A DNA stretch of 64,000 nt from Pseudoselenomonas ruminantium (lineage in GTDB: Bacteria; Bacillota; Negativicutes; Selenomonadales; Selenomonadaceae): positions 1 to 64,000 of the forward strand of contig NZ_FOQK01000002.1 in the NCBI RefSeq assembly GCF_900113715.1, written 5' to 3'. The notes under the pieces are model-generated. The model saw only the letters and a program-made list of their open reading frames with translations. It was not told the DNA's origin and ran no database searches. Each line of letters starts with the position of its first letter. Position 1 is the stretch's first letter. The position numbers and the translations under genes were made by a program. This document shows positions 35,340 to 45,231 of the stretch, in pieces.

Positions 35340-35906
35340 ATGAGAAAAATCATTCAGATGCTGGTTATTGCCTGCATGGTTGTACTTAGCACGCAGGTAG
35401 CCTTTGCCAATGCAGACCAGGAAACTATCCAGGAAGGTGCAGATATTACGGCCGTAAAACGCCTCGCTATTGCAGCTCCGCTGTATCAGCCGGTTGAGAA
35501 GGACGCTCCGGATAAGGCTGCGCTGCTTCAGATTGAATACGATTCCAGCAAGGTATCCCGTATGTATGTCTTGTCTTATGATGAGATTGCCCAGAATATC
35601 AAGTCGGCAGCCAATACGGATCTCAAATCGCTCGACCGCCGTCAGGCCGCTAAGACGTATAAAGAGAATGCTAGTAAATACGCCGATGCTTATGTCGTTT
35701 TGACGGTTGCCAATAACAGCCGTACGACGTTCTTCTTCGATGTGTACAAAGCCGGTACGAATGAACTGCTCTATACCTATGAGATTCGCGCTAACCGCAG
35801 CGAGAAAGACAATGTGGAGACGTTCACGAACCTTTGCCAGCAGTTCTATAAGCACTTTGACCGTGCAGCAACGGAACAGCTCAAAAATAACAACAAGAAA
35901 AAATAA
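35340..35906 (+). CDS. Exported protein of unknown function
   Basis: 188 residues with a clear signal peptide: basic start MRKIIQ, hydrophobic core MLVIACMVVLSTQ, cleavage likely after VAFANA (about 25). The mature part is mixed alpha/beta with AVKRLAIAAPLYQPV, SYDEIAQNIKSAA and DAYVVLTVANNSRTTFFFDV, ending in a Lys/Asn-rich tail. The outline recalls small periplasmic proteins common in Negativicutes, but I do not recognise a named family. A -10-like TAGAAT lies at 35278-35283. It stands alone between a weak promoter and a strong terminator. Confidence 0.75.
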   Translation: MRKIIQMLVIACMVVLSTQVAFANADQETIQEGADITAVKRLAIAAPLYQPVEKDAPDKAALLQIEYDSSKVSRMYVLSYDEIAQNIKSAANTDLKSLDRRQAAKTYKENASKYADAYVVLTVANNSRTTFFFDVYKAGTNELLYTYEIRANRSEKDNVETFTNLCQQFYKHFDRAATEQLKNNNKKK

Positions 35907-35923
35907 GCGGGATAACCGAAAAA

Positions 35924-35957
35924 GAGAACCTTCTCAAGTGAGAGGGTTCTCTTTTTT
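35924..35957. terminator. Bidirectional rho-independent terminator between convergent genes
   Basis: AGAGAACCTTCTC (35924-35936) pairs with GAGAGGGTTCTCT (35941-35953), with T-runs on the plus strand and A-runs upstream for the minus strand. It abuts the mtgA stop codon. Confidence 0.9.
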
Positions 35958-36789
35958 AGTGGGCGAGATAGATTGGTTTGATCTTGGCGGACTCGGCTTC
36001 GTGTTCATCGAGGTAGCCGCTGCGCACCATGGCATCGATGACGATGAACTGGCGCTTCTTGGCCATCATGAAGTCGACGTAGGGCGAGTAGAGTGAGGGA
36101 GCATTGGGCAGTCCTGCCAGCATGGCGGACTCGGGCAGCTGCAGCTCTGCAGGACGCTTGCCGAAGTAGCCGTCGGCTGCCGGCCCGATGCCGTAGAAGT
36201 TGGAGCCGTAATAGATGGTGTTGAGGTAAAGCTCGAGAATCTCATCCTTGCTGTAGTTGGCTTCGATGTCGAGGGCCAGCAGCAGTTCTTCGGCTTTGCG
36301 TCCGAAGGACTGCTCATGGGAGAGGAAGAGGTTCTTGACAAGCTGCTGGGTGATGGTGCTCGCGCCCTCCTCAATCTGGCCGTATTGGAGGTTGACGAGG
36401 GTGGCGCGCATGATGCCCTGGGGATCAAAGCCGTGATGGCTGTAGAACCGGTTGTCCTCCACGGCGACGACTGCGTGCTGGAGCGATACAGGGATATCGC
36501 GCAGCTTCACATAGGTATCCGGATTGATGCGGCTGGCTACGGCACGCCGGATGAAGATGATGCGGCTCAGGCGGTCGACCGTGCCAATCGGCACCGGCTC
36601 GGTGGTCTGTTGGATAGCTGGCAGCTGGCTTTCGAGCTTCGGCAGGAAGTCCCCGAAATGCTGCCAGGTGCGCGGCGAGAACACGGAGGTGCCGCCGGCA
36701 AGGAAGAATGCCAGGAAAAAAATAAGGCACAGCAAAAAGATGAAACGGAAGATGCGGAAACGTATCTTCCGTTTTGTTGATTTTTTCAT
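35956..36789 (-). CDS. mtgA: Monofunctional peptidoglycan glycosyltransferase (GT51)
   Basis: Membrane-anchored enzyme of 277 residues that polymerises lipid II glycan strands. A basic start is followed by one membrane helix (residues about 12-33). The GT51 domain shows the catalytic glutamate block VAVEDNRFYSHHGFDPQG, EGASTITQQLVKNLFL, RKAEELLLALDIE and ILELYLNTIYYGSNFYGIG. There is no transpeptidase domain. It is transcribed away from argC from a divergent promoter. Confidence 0.93.
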   Translation of the reverse strand: MKKSTKRKIRFRIFRFIFLLCLIFFLAFFLAGGTSVFSPRTWQHFGDFLPKLESQLPAIQQTTEPVPIGTVDRLSRIIFIRRAVASRINPDTYVKLRDIPVSLQHAVVAVEDNRFYSHHGFDPQGIMRATLVNLQYGQIEEGASTITQQLVKNLFLSHEQSFGRKAEELLLALDIEANYSKDEILELYLNTIYYGSNFYGIGPAADGYFGKRPAELQLPESAMLAGLPNAPSLYSPYVDFMMAKKRQFIVIDAMVRSGYLDEHEAESAKIKPIYLAH

Positions 36790-36818
36790 GTAATGCTCCT
36801 TTGTTGTAGATGCTCTAT

Positions 36819-36827
36819 ATTATAGCA
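36819..36827 (-). promoter_or_regulatory. Extended -10 promoter of mtgA
   Basis: On the minus strand TGCTATAAT, i.e. TG, one base, consensus TATAAT, 30 bases before the mtgA ATG. No clear -35. Confidence 0.6.
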
Positions 36828-36874
36828 TGATTTTCGCTTTTTTCACGCTTCGCTGCATATTTTTCGAAAAACGC

Positions 36875-36904
36875 TTGCAAAAATATGCATACAAGATGTA
36901 TAAT
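36875..36904 (+). promoter_or_regulatory. argC promoter overlapped by an ArgR-like site
   Basis: -35 TTGCAA (36875-36880), 18-base spacer, -10 TATAAT (36899-36904). Between them lies ATATGCATACAAG then ATGTATAA (36883-36903), two TGCAT/TGTAT half-sites in inverted order as in ARG boxes. A repressor here would block polymerase. The same half-sites occur before argF. Confidence 0.6.
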
Positions 36905-36993
36905 TATAAACATGCTTTACATAGTACACCTCGTAGCAGTAAACTATAAGAGGATTATCCATTCCAGAAGAACAAGTTGGAGGAGGAAAACGT

Positions 36994-38028
36994 ATGAAAG
37001 TTAGTGTCCTGGGCGCGACAGGGTATGCTGGCGCCGAGCTTTTACGCATTTTGTACAACCACCCCGAAGCAGAGGTCGTACACATCACCTCGGAAAGCCA
37101 TACGGGAGAATGTATCAGCGATCTTTACCCGCATTTGCGAGGGCTTTACGATATGAAGCTGGAGAGCATGAAGGAGATCGAGCGTATCGGTGAGGATAGC
37201 GATTTCGTGTTCATCGGTCTGCCGCATGGCCATGCGATGGAAGTGGGCAGGGCACTGGCTGGCAAGCCGGTGCGCATCATTGATCTCGGTGCGGACTACC
37301 GCTTTACGGATACCTCGGTCTATGAGGCTTGGTATCATGTCCCGCATACGCATCCGGAGGCAGAGCGGGTCTATGGCCTGGCTGAGCTGTACCGTGAGAA
37401 AATCCGCGAGGCCAAGATCATCGGCAATGCAGGCTGCTTCACGACGGCGAGCATCCTGGCGCTGGCGCCGCTGGCCAAGCAGCATCTTATCGATGTCAAT
37501 ACGATCATCATCGATGCCAAGTCGGGCGTATCGGGCGCGGGGCGCTCGGCCAAGCAGCCGAACCACTTCCCGGAGCTCTACGATAATTTCCGGGCCTATA
37601 ACGTAGCCAAGCATCGACATACGCCGGAGATCGAGCAGGCCATCACGGACCTGTCCGGGGAGCCGACGGTGCTGAACTTCACGCCGCACCTCGTGCCGAT
37701 GTCGCGAGGTATCCTCTCGACGTGTTATGCGACTCTCAAAGAGGGCGTGCAGCCGGAGCTGGTCGATGCGGCCTTTGAGAAGCTCTATGGCAAGGAGCAT
37801 TTCATCCGCCTGCTCGGCCGTAGTGCTTATCCATCGACGAAGGATGTGCGCGGCTCGAATTTCTGTGACATTGCCTGGCATATTGATGCGCGCACGAAGC
37901 GCGTGATCGTGCTTTCGGTCATCGATAACCTCGTCAAAGGTGCAGCGGGGCAGGCAGTGCAGAATTTCAACATCGCTTGTGGATTTGATGAAAAAACGGG
38001 ACTCGACTACGTGCCGATGTATCCCTGA
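36994..38028 (+). CDS. argC: N-acetyl-gamma-glutamyl-phosphate reductase
   Basis: NADPH-dependent third step of arginine synthesis, 344 residues. It has VLGATGYAGAELLRILYNHP (Rossmann), FIGLPHGHAM, the active-site cysteine in IGNAGCFTT, GVSGAGRSAKQPNHF and HTPEIEQ. ATG follows GGAGGAGG. First gene of argCJBD, with 90 bases of leader after the promoter. Confidence 0.97.
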   Translation: MKVSVLGATGYAGAELLRILYNHPEAEVVHITSESHTGECISDLYPHLRGLYDMKLESMKEIERIGEDSDFVFIGLPHGHAMEVGRALAGKPVRIIDLGADYRFTDTSVYEAWYHVPHTHPEAERVYGLAELYREKIREAKIIGNAGCFTTASILALAPLAKQHLIDVNTIIIDAKSGVSGAGRSAKQPNHFPELYDNFRAYNVAKHRHTPEIEQAITDLSGEPTVLNFTPHLVPMSRGILSTCYATLKEGVQPELVDAAFEKLYGKEHFIRLLGRSAYPSTKDVRGSNFCDIAWHIDARTKRVIVLSVIDNLVKGAAGQAVQNFNIACGFDEKTGLDYVPMYP

Positions 38029-38050
38029 TGGTATAGAAAGGATTTTGGCT

Positions 38051-39262
38051 ATGATCAACGAACAGAATGCGAAAGCGGGCGTAACGTTCCCGCAGGGATT
38101 CAAAGCAGCTGGCGTCAAGGCTGGCATCAAGAAGAGCGGCAACCTCGATGTGGCTGTCATCTATACAGAGAAGGAAGCAGCTGTTGCTGGTACGTTCACC
38201 CAGAACGCCGTAGCGGCAGCGCCGGTATTTGCTTCGAAGGCGGTGGTCAAGACTGGCACGGCGCACGCCATCACGGCTAACGCTGGCTGTGCTAATGCCT
38301 GCACGGGGGAGCAGGGCGAAAAGGATGCACAGGCTATGCAGCAGATCACGGCTGAGGCGCTGGGCTGCAAGCCCAGTGATGTCATTGTCGCTTCGACAGG
38401 CGTCATCGGCGTCAACCTGCCGATGGACAAGATGGAAAGCGGCATCAAGCAGGCAGTGGCAGAGCTTGATGAAAATGGCAGCGAGAAGGCTGGCAACGCC
38501 ATCATCACGACGGATACGTATTCGAAGACCTGCACGGCAGAGGTCACGCTGGGCGGCAAGCAGGTCCGCCTGGGGGCTATTGCCAAAGGCTCGGGCATGA
38601 TCCAGCCGAATATGGCGACGATGCTCTGCTTCATCACGACGGATGCTGCCATCGAGAGCTCGCTGCTGCAGAAGGCGCTCTCGGAGGTTGTCGAGGTATC
38701 GTTCAACATGATTTCGATTGACGGTGACATGAGCACGAACGACATGGCTATCGTTCTGGCTAATGGTGCGGCTGGCAATGAAACGATCACCACGGAAGGC
38801 GAGGACTATGAGGCCTTCAAGGCAGCGCTGCAGGAGATGTGCCAGGGACTGGCCAAACGCATTGCTGCTGACGGTGAGGGTGCGACGAAGTTCCTGACGG
38901 TCAATGTCAAGGGCACAGCGTCGTTCGCTAATGCCAAGACGATCGCCATGAGCGTTGCCAAGAGCCCGCTGGTGAAGACGGCGTTCTTTGGCGAGGACCC
39001 GAACTGGGGCCGCGTCATCTGCGCTGTCGGCTATGCCGGCGTGTCGATGGACCCCCAGAAGACCGTCGTGAAATTCGGTGATATTCCGGTTTATGCCAAT
39101 GGCGTCGGTGCAGAATTCGATGAAGAGGCATTGCGCAAGGTCATGGCGGAGCACGATATTGTCATCGATATCGATATGGGCGCTGGCGAGGAAGAGGCTA
39201 CGGTCTGGACTTGTGATTTCTCCTATGAGTATGTGAAAATCAACGGCGAATATCACACCTGA
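38051..39262 (+). CDS. argJ: Glutamate N-acetyltransferase / amino-acid acetyltransferase
   Basis: Recycles the acetyl group from acetylornithine to glutamate, and may also make acetylglutamate from acetyl-CoA. 403 residues, self-cleaved into two chains before the threonine of NMATML (about residue 190) in the KGSGMIQPNMATML block; GDMSTNDM and GEDPNWGRV are also present. ATG 38051 follows AAGGA, 22 bases after argC; the frame is open upstream into argC but without homology. The presence of argJ makes an argA gene unnecessary. Confidence 0.96.
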   Translation: MINEQNAKAGVTFPQGFKAAGVKAGIKKSGNLDVAVIYTEKEAAVAGTFTQNAVAAAPVFASKAVVKTGTAHAITANAGCANACTGEQGEKDAQAMQQITAEALGCKPSDVIVASTGVIGVNLPMDKMESGIKQAVAELDENGSEKAGNAIITTDTYSKTCTAEVTLGGKQVRLGAIAKGSGMIQPNMATMLCFITTDAAIESSLLQKALSEVVEVSFNMISIDGDMSTNDMAIVLANGAAGNETITTEGEDYEAFKAALQEMCQGLAKRIAADGEGATKFLTVNVKGTASFANAKTIAMSVAKSPLVKTAFFGEDPNWGRVICAVGYAGVSMDPQKTVVKFGDIPVYANGVGAEFDEEALRKVMAEHDIVIDIDMGAGEEEATVWTCDFSYEYVKINGEYHT

Positions 39263-39281
39263 TGATGCAGGGGGAGAGAGT

Positions 39282-40166
39282 ATGTTTACACCAGAAAACA
39301 AAGCGGCCATTCTCGTTGAGGCGCTGCCCTATATCCAGGAATTCTATGGCAAGACCATTGTCATAAAATATGGCGGCAACGCGATGATCAATGATGACCT
39401 CAAGGAAAAGGTCATGCAGGATATTGCGCTGATGAAATATGTCGGCATCCGTCCGGTCATCGTCCATGGCGGCGGTCCCGAAATCACAGGTTTCCTCAAG
39501 AAAGTCGGCAAGCAGTCCTCCTTTGTGGCCGGGCTGCGCGTGACCGATGAGGAGACCGTCGAGATTGCCGAGATGGTGCTCGATGGCAAGGTCAACTCGG
39601 AAATCGTCAATCTCCTGAATCGCCGCGGCGTGCGGGCTGTAGGTCTCAGCGGCAAGGATGCGGGCCTCATCGCGGCACGCAAGAAGCTCGCAACGGTTTA
39701 TGAGGGGGATGAATCGAAGCAGGTGGATATCGGCTATGTCGGCGAGGTTGACAAGGTCGACACGGCCATCGTCGAAGACCTGCTGGACCAGGGCTATGTG
39801 CCGGTCATTGCACCGATCGGCGTCGGCAGTGATGGCGAGAGCTACAATATCAATGCCGATTATGTGGCAGCAGAGCTGGCGGGGGCTCTCGAAGCAGAAA
39901 AACTGCTGCTGCTCACCGATATCGAGGGCATTTATAAGGATTTCAACGATAAGAGCACGTTCATCTCGACGCTGCATCTGCCGGAAGCCCGGCAATATAT
40001 CCGTGAGGGCATCATCGCTGGCGGCATGATCCCGAAGGTCGAGGCTTGCCTCAAGGCACTCGAGCAGGGGGCGGGCAAGACGCATATCATCGATGGGCGT
40101 CTCGACCATTCCATCATCCTGGAGATCTTCACCTCACAGGGTATTGGTACGCAGGTGGTCCGGTAA
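39282..40166 (+). CDS. argB: Acetylglutamate kinase
   Basis: Phosphorylates N-acetylglutamate, 294 residues. KTIVIKYGGNAM (phosphate binding), VIVHGGGPEI, RGVRAVGLSGKDAGLI, VIAPIGVGSDGESYNINADY and the C-terminal GGMIPKVEAC. The N-terminal helix (about residues 1-20, ENKAAILVEALPYIQEF) is the extension found in arginine-inhibited hexameric enzymes, so feedback control is likely; this fits a pathway with argJ. Confidence 0.97.
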   Translation: MFTPENKAAILVEALPYIQEFYGKTIVIKYGGNAMINDDLKEKVMQDIALMKYVGIRPVIVHGGGPEITGFLKKVGKQSSFVAGLRVTDEETVEIAEMVLDGKVNSEIVNLLNRRGVRAVGLSGKDAGLIAARKKLATVYEGDESKQVDIGYVGEVDKVDTAIVEDLLDQGYVPVIAPIGVGSDGESYNINADYVAAELAGALEAEKLLLLTDIEGIYKDFNDKSTFISTLHLPEARQYIREGIIAGGMIPKVEACLKALEQGAGKTHIIDGRLDHSIILEIFTSQGIGTQVVR

Positions 40167-40192
40167 GCGTGTTTGGATATAAGGAGTAGTTT

Positions 40193-41398
40193 ATGAAACA
40201 GACGGATCAGGAAATATTTGCGACGGACAAGGCCAGCTATGTGCCGGTATTCAATCGCTATAAGATCGTTCTCGACCATGGCGAAGGCGTCTATGTCTGG
40301 GACAACAATGGCAAGAAGTACATCGATTTTCTCGGCGGCATTGCGGTCAATGTGCTGGGGCATGCGTATAAGCCGCTCGTTGACGCAGTGGCGGAGCAGG
40401 CGGGCAAGCTGATCCACTGCTCGAATCTTTATTATACACAGGCCCAGGCTGATGCTGCGGCCAAGCTTGTGAAGCTCAGCGGGCTGGGCAAGGCATTCTT
40501 CGGCAACTCGGGGGCTGAGGCCAACGAGGGTGCCATCAAGATCGCGCGCAAATATGCCCATGCGATCGATCCCGAGAAGTCGCAGATCATCACGGCTTGG
40601 AACAGCTTCCATGGCCGTACGCTGGCGACGCTCACGGCTACGGGCCAGCCGCATTATCAGGAAGGCGTCGGCCCGCTGCCGGCTGGCTTCGATTATGTGC
40701 ACTACAACGACATCGAGGAACTCGAGTCGCTGATGAGTGACAAGACGGCTGCCGTCATGCTGGAGACGATCCAGGGCGAGGGCGGTGTCTATACGCCGGA
40801 GAATGACTATCTCAAGAAGGTGCGGGCGCTCTGCGACAAGCATCATGCTCTGTTGATCTTCGATGAGATCCAGGCGGGCATCGGCCGCTCGGGCAAGTTC
40901 TTTGCTTATGAGAAGTATGGCGTCAAGCCGGATATCGTGACCCTGGCCAAGGGGCTGGCTGGTGGCGTGCCGATCGGCGCCTTTATTGTGACCGATGAGG
41001 TTGCGGCCGCCTTCAAGCCGGGAGATCATGGCACGACGTTTGGCGGCAACCCGCTGGCTTGCGCAGCTGCCAATGTCGTGCTCGATACAGTCCCGCAGGC
41101 GGAGTTCCTGCATAATGTTGAAACGGTGGGCTCGTATTTCAAGGATAAACTTGCAGCATTGAAGGATAAATATCCAACGCTCATCAAGGAGGTCCGCGGC
41201 ACGGGCCTCATCCTGGGGGCAGAGCTCACGAGCGCTGAGCATGGACGCGATATTGTCAATGACTGCTTGGAAAAGGGCGCCATCATCAATTGCACGGTCG
41301 GCAAGGTGCTGCGCTTCATCCCGCCGCTCATCATCACGCAGGAGCAGGTGGATGAGGTCGTGGCTGTCCTCGATGATGTGTTAAGAAAATATGCATGA
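40193..41398 (+). CDS. argD: Acetylornithine aminotransferase
   Basis: PLP class-III aminotransferase of 401 residues. GKKYIDFLGGIAVNVLGHA, NSGAEANEGAIKIARKYA, the FHGRTLATLTATGQ block, FDEIQAGIGRSG, the PLP lysine in TLAKGLAGG and HGTTFGGNPLACAAA. It may also act on succinyl-diaminopimelate. The last codons overlap the first TGCAT element of the argF control region. Confidence 0.96.
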   Translation: MKQTDQEIFATDKASYVPVFNRYKIVLDHGEGVYVWDNNGKKYIDFLGGIAVNVLGHAYKPLVDAVAEQAGKLIHCSNLYYTQAQADAAAKLVKLSGLGKAFFGNSGAEANEGAIKIARKYAHAIDPEKSQIITAWNSFHGRTLATLTATGQPHYQEGVGPLPAGFDYVHYNDIEELESLMSDKTAAVMLETIQGEGGVYTPENDYLKKVRALCDKHHALLIFDEIQAGIGRSGKFFAYEKYGVKPDIVTLAKGLAGGVPIGAFIVTDEVAAAFKPGDHGTTFGGNPLACAAANVVLDTVPQAEFLHNVETVGSYFKDKLAALKDKYPTLIKEVRGTGLILGAELTSAEHGRDIVNDCLEKGAIINCTVGKVLRFIPPLIITQEQVDEVVAVLDDVLRKYA

Positions 41399-41418
41399 TT
41401 CTTGCATATGTATACAAA
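41389..41418 (+). promoter_or_regulatory. ArgR-like operator region upstream of argF
   Basis: ATATGCAT (41389-41396, over the argD stop) and TTGCATATGTATACAA (41402-41417) give several TGCATA/TGTATA half-sites like those at the argC promoter. They lie just upstream of the argF -35. Confidence 0.5.
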
Positions 41419-41435
41419 ATAATTCCGAAATTCTC

Positions 41436-41464
41436 TTCACAAGTGAAAACTAAAGTGCTATAAT
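41436..41464 (+). promoter_or_regulatory. Promoter of argF
   Basis: -35 TTCACA (41436-41441), 17-base spacer, extended -10 TGC-TATAAT (41459-41464). It starts argFGH separately from argCJBD. Confidence 0.8.
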
Positions 41465-41508
41465 ATGCAATAGTGACGGACATGATTTACAGTAATGGAG
41501 GTTGTTTG

Positions 41509-42438
41509 ATGCTGAAGGGGAAAGATATGTTATCTATCCACGACTTGTCGGTGGATGAAGTGCAGGAGATCCTGGCACTGGCCAAGGAACTCAAAGCCAA
41601 GCAGAAAGCTGGCATCGAGCATCACCTGCTCAAGGGCAAGACGCTCGGGATGATTTTCGAGAAGTCGTCGACGCGGACCCGCGTGTCCTTTGAGACGGGC
41701 ATGTATCAGCTCGGCGGACAGGCATTGTTCCTTTCGAACCGTGACCTGCAGCTCGGCCGCGGCGAACCGATCAAGGATACGGCGCGCGTGCTGTCCCGCT
41801 ATCTCGATGGCATCATGATCCGGACCTTTGGTCATGACCGTGTCGAAGAGCTGGCCAAGTGGGCGGATGTCCCGGTCATCAACGCTCTGACTGACCTTTT
41901 GCATCCCTGCCAGGTGCTCACGGATCTGCTGACGATCCAGGAGCATAAGGGCAAGAACCTCAAGGGGCTCAAGATGGCCTATGTCGGCGATGGCAACAAT
42001 ATGACGAACTCCTACATGTATGGCTGTGCCAAGACCGGCATGACGTTCGTCGCTGCGACGCCGGCGGATTACCGTCCTGATGAGACGGTGACGAAGCAGG
42101 CCATCGAGGATGCCAAACTGACGGGGGCGTCGATCACGCTTGTCACGGACCCGAAAGAGGCCGTGAAGGATGCAGATATCGTCGTCACCGATACCTGGGC
42201 CAGCATGGGCCAGGAGGATGAGCACGATGCCCGCAAGAAGATCTTTGCACCGTATCAGGTCAACAAGGAGCTGCTGGCTGGCGCCGACAAACGTGTCATC
42301 GTCATGCATTGCCTGCCGGCCTACCGCGGTGAGGAAATCACCGAAGAGGTGCTTGAGGCTAATGCCGATGTCATCTTCGATGAGGCGGAGAACCGCCTGC
42401 ATACCCAGAAAGCTATTATGGCACTCACCATGTGCTGA
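41509..42438 (+). CDS. argF: Ornithine carbamoyltransferase
   Basis: Forms citrulline from ornithine and carbamoyl phosphate; 309 residues. FEKSSTRTRVSFETGMYQLG holds the carbamoyl-phosphate loop, then HPCQVLTDLLTI, VGDGNNMTNSYM, DTWASMGQE and the MHCLPAYRGEE ornithine-site cysteine. ATG 41509 is 7 bases after GGAGG. argG follows by 37 bases. carAB is not in the window. Confidence 0.96.
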   Translation: MLKGKDMLSIHDLSVDEVQEILALAKELKAKQKAGIEHHLLKGKTLGMIFEKSSTRTRVSFETGMYQLGGQALFLSNRDLQLGRGEPIKDTARVLSRYLDGIMIRTFGHDRVEELAKWADVPVINALTDLLHPCQVLTDLLTIQEHKGKNLKGLKMAYVGDGNNMTNSYMYGCAKTGMTFVAATPADYRPDETVTKQAIEDAKLTGASITLVTDPKEAVKDADIVVTDTWASMGQEDEHDARKKIFAPYQVNKELLAGADKRVIVMHCLPAYRGEEITEEVLEANADVIFDEAENRLHTQKAIMALTMC

Positions 42439-42475
42439 TTGATATTTGAAGGTTGAGGAAAAGAGGTAATTTTCT

Positions 42476-43693
42476 ATGGCAAAGAAACAGATCAAGAAAG
42501 TCGTACTCGCTTATTCCGGTGGTCTTGATACCTCCGTCATCATTCCCTGGCTCAAAGAAAACTATGATGGCTGCGAAGTCATCGCTGCCTGCGCCGATGT
42601 CGGCCAGGGCGATGAGCTCGATGTCGTCCACGATAAAGCCCTGAAGTCTGGTGCTTCCAAGGTCTACATCGCAGACCTCAAGGAAGAGTTCCTGAAAGAA
42701 TATGTATGGCCGACGCTCAAGGCCGGTGCTGTCTATGAGGATAAATACCTGCTCGGTACGTCCTTTGCACGTCCGATCATCGCGAAGAAACTCGTCGAGA
42801 TCGCTAAGCAGGAAGGCGCGGATGCTATCGCTCATGGTGCTACGGGCAAGGGCAATGACCAGGTCCGCTTCGAGCTGACGGTGAAGGCACTGGCTCCGAA
42901 CATCACGCTGATCGCTCCGTGGCGTGAGTGGGATCTGGATTCCCGCAGCGCTGAGATCGAGTATGCCAAGAAACATGGCATCCCCATCGCAACGGAGAAC
43001 AAGACCTACTCCATGGACCGCAACATCTGGCATCTTTCCCATGAAGGCTCTGACCTCGAGGATCCGGCTAACGAGCCGAAGAACAGCATGTTCCTGATCT
43101 CCAAGGCGCCGGAAGATGCACCGGATAAGCCGGAATACGTGACGATCGATTTCGAGAAGGGCGAGCCGGTGGCAGTGAATGGCAAGAAGATGGGCGCTGT
43201 GGAGCTTCTGACGGAGCTCAACGAGATCGGTGCGCGCAATGGTGTCGGTATCGTCGATATCTGCGAGAACCGCCTGGTCGGCATGAAGTCCCGTGGCGTT
43301 TACGAGAATCCGGGCGGATCGCTGCTCTACTATGCACATCGTGAGCTCGAGTATCTCTGCCTTGACCGCGCAACGTATCATTACAAGCAGACGGTCGGCG
43401 TACGCTATGCAGAGCTTGTCTATGATGGCATGTGGTTCTGCCAGCTGCGCGAGGCTCTCGATGCTTTCGTCAACAGCACGCAGCAGACGGTCACGGGCTC
43501 TGTCAAACTCAAACTCTACAAGGGCAACATCATCTCTGCAGGCAGCACGAGCCCGTATTCGCTTTACAGCCAGGAATTCGTGACGTTTGAACATGATGAT
43601 GTCTACAACCAGGCAGATGGCACGGGCTTCATCAACCTGTTCGGCCTGCCGCTCAAGGTTCGCGCCCTGATGCAGGAGAAGACGAATAAATGA
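42476..43693 (+). CDS. argG: Argininosuccinate synthase
   Basis: ATP-dependent joining of citrulline and aspartate, 405 residues. P-loop [56 protein letters not shown] and the C-terminal [20 protein letters not shown]. It overlaps argH by 4 bases (ATGA). Confidence 0.97.
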   Translation: MAKKQIKKVVLAYSGGLDTSVIIPWLKENYDGCEVIAACADVGQGDELDVVHDKALKSGASKVYIADLKEEFLKEYVWPTLKAGAVYEDKYLLGTSFARPIIAKKLVEIAKQEGADAIAHGATGKGNDQVRFELTVKALAPNITLIAPWREWDLDSRSAEIEYAKKHGIPIATENKTYSMDRNIWHLSHEGSDLEDPANEPKNSMFLISKAPEDAPDKPEYVTIDFEKGEPVAVNGKKMGAVELLTELNEIGARNGVGIVDICENRLVGMKSRGVYENPGGSLLYYAHRELEYLCLDRATYHYKQTVGVRYAELVYDGMWFCQLREALDAFVNSTQQTVTGSVKLKLYKGNIISAGSTSPYSLYSQEFVTFEHDDVYNQADGTGFINLFGLPLKVRALMQEKTNK

Positions 43694-45117
43694 GTGAGGC
43701 AATGTGGGGCGGCCGGTTCACAAAGACCACCGATGAGATGATCAATGAGTTCCAGGCCTCCATAAGCTTTGACAAGAGGATGTACCACGAGGATATCGCA
43801 GGCTCCATCGCCCATGCGACGATGCTGGCTAAATGCGGTATCATCTCGGCAGAGGATAAGGATAAGATCATCGCCGGGCTCAAGGATGTCCTCAAGCAGA
43901 TTGAAGATGGCAAGTTCGACTTTTCGGTGGACCTCGAAGATATCCATATGAATATCGAGAAGCGTCTGACCGATGCCATCGGCGAAGCTGGCGGACGCCT
44001 GCATACGGCGCGCAGCCGCAACGACCAGGTGGCGCTCGATACGCACATGTATGTGCGCCGTCAGGTCGTGGAGGTGCAGAAGGAAATCCAGAACCTCCAG
44101 CAGGCGCTGGTGGAGACGGCTGAGAAGTATGGCGATGCCATCATGCCGGGCTACACGCACCTGCAGCGTGCGCAGCCCATCCTGTTTGCCCATCATCTGC
44201 TGGCATATTTCGGGATGCTCTCGCGCGATTTCGCACGGTTCGAGGGTGTCTACAAGCGGGCTGACATCATGCCGCTGGGGGCGGGAGCCCTGGCGGGCAC
44301 GACGTTCCCGATTGACCGCGAGTTTGTCGCCAAGCAGCTGAACTTCGAGAATATCTATACGAACAGTCTCGACGCCGTGAGCGATCGCGACTATATCCTC
44401 GAATTCCTCAGCGCGGCTTCGATCCTGATGGTGCATCTGTCGCGACTTTCAGAGGAGACGATCCTCTGGTGCAGCCGCGAGTTCTCCTTTGTGGAGCTGG
44501 ACGATGCGCACTGCACGGGCTCGTCGATGATGCCGCAGAAGAAGAACCCCGATGTGTCCGAGCTTGTCCGCGGCAAGAGCGGCCGTGTCATCGGCCATCT
44601 GATGGCGATGCTGACGACGGTCAAGGGCCTGCCGCTGGCCTATAACAAGGATTTGCAGGAAGACAAGGAAGGCATCTTCGATGCCATTGATACGGTCAAG
44701 TTCAGCCTGGCTGTCTACGCGCAGCTGATCCGCGGCATGAAGGTGCGCAAGGATGTCATGATGAAGGCGGTGACGGAGGACTTCTCCAACGCGACCGACC
44801 TGGCTGACTATCTCGTCAAGAAGGGCATGCCATTCCGCAAGGCACATGCCGTGTCGGGCACGGCGGTGCATGACTGCATCGCTAAGGGCAAGTATCTCGA
44901 GGATATGACCATCGAGGAGTTCAAGGCGCTCTCGCCGCTTTTCGGCGATGATATCAAGGAGGCTATCAGCCCTGAGACCTGTGTCAAGAACCGCAACTCG
45001 CTGGGAGGCACTTCCTATGGACAGGTTGAGCTCCAGCTCAAAGCTGCCAAGGAGCTCTTGGCAGCGGAGCAGAAACTCTGCCAGTCTGCTGAGGCCAAGC
45101 AGGTGCATGTAGATTAA
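43690..45117 (+). CDS. argH: Argininosuccinate lyase
   Basis: Final step, releasing arginine and fumarate; 475 residues. [37 protein letters not shown], the flexible catalytic loop with serine in [20 protein letters not shown], and [14 protein letters not shown]. Translationally coupled to argG. Confidence 0.97.
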   Translation: MSEAMWGGRFTKTTDEMINEFQASISFDKRMYHEDIAGSIAHATMLAKCGIISAEDKDKIIAGLKDVLKQIEDGKFDFSVDLEDIHMNIEKRLTDAIGEAGGRLHTARSRNDQVALDTHMYVRRQVVEVQKEIQNLQQALVETAEKYGDAIMPGYTHLQRAQPILFAHHLLAYFGMLSRDFARFEGVYKRADIMPLGAGALAGTTFPIDREFVAKQLNFENIYTNSLDAVSDRDYILEFLSAASILMVHLSRLSEETILWCSREFSFVELDDAHCTGSSMMPQKKNPDVSELVRGKSGRVIGHLMAMLTTVKGLPLAYNKDLQEDKEGIFDAIDTVKFSLAVYAQLIRGMKVRKDVMMKAVTEDFSNATDLADYLVKKGMPFRKAHAVSGTAVHDCIAKGKYLEDMTIEEFKALSPLFGDDIKEAISPETCVKNRNSLGGTSYGQVELQLKAAKELLAAEQKLCQSAEAKQVHVD

Positions 45118-45160
45118 AAAACAGGCAACAGGCGTCTGGAAGCCTGAAAGTGCTTGAATG

Positions 45161-45230
45161 AGACTCTGATTTTTAGTAGTATAGAGGTGGATATACTTCT
45201 ATGTTTACTAGAGATTGGAGTCTTTTTTTT
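45161..45230 (+). promoter_or_regulatory. Long imperfect hairpin with T8 tract abutting a start codon; terminator or attenuator
   Basis: Outer arm AGACTCT (45161-45167) pairs with GGAGTCT (45217-45223), then TAGTA (45174-45178) with TACTA (45206-45210) and ATAGA (45181-45185) with TCTAT (45198-45202). Eight T follow (45223-45230) and the HAD gene ATG comes next but one base. It can end argGH transcription, but it also buries the only ribosome binding site (GGAG) of the next gene. Confidence 0.6.
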
Positions 45231-45231
45231 C

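Noticed and set aside
45161-45230. T-box leader before the HAD gene
   Set aside because: There is no T-box sequence (AGGGTGGNACCGCG-like) and no specifier stem; the HAD gene is not an amino-acid or tRNA gene.
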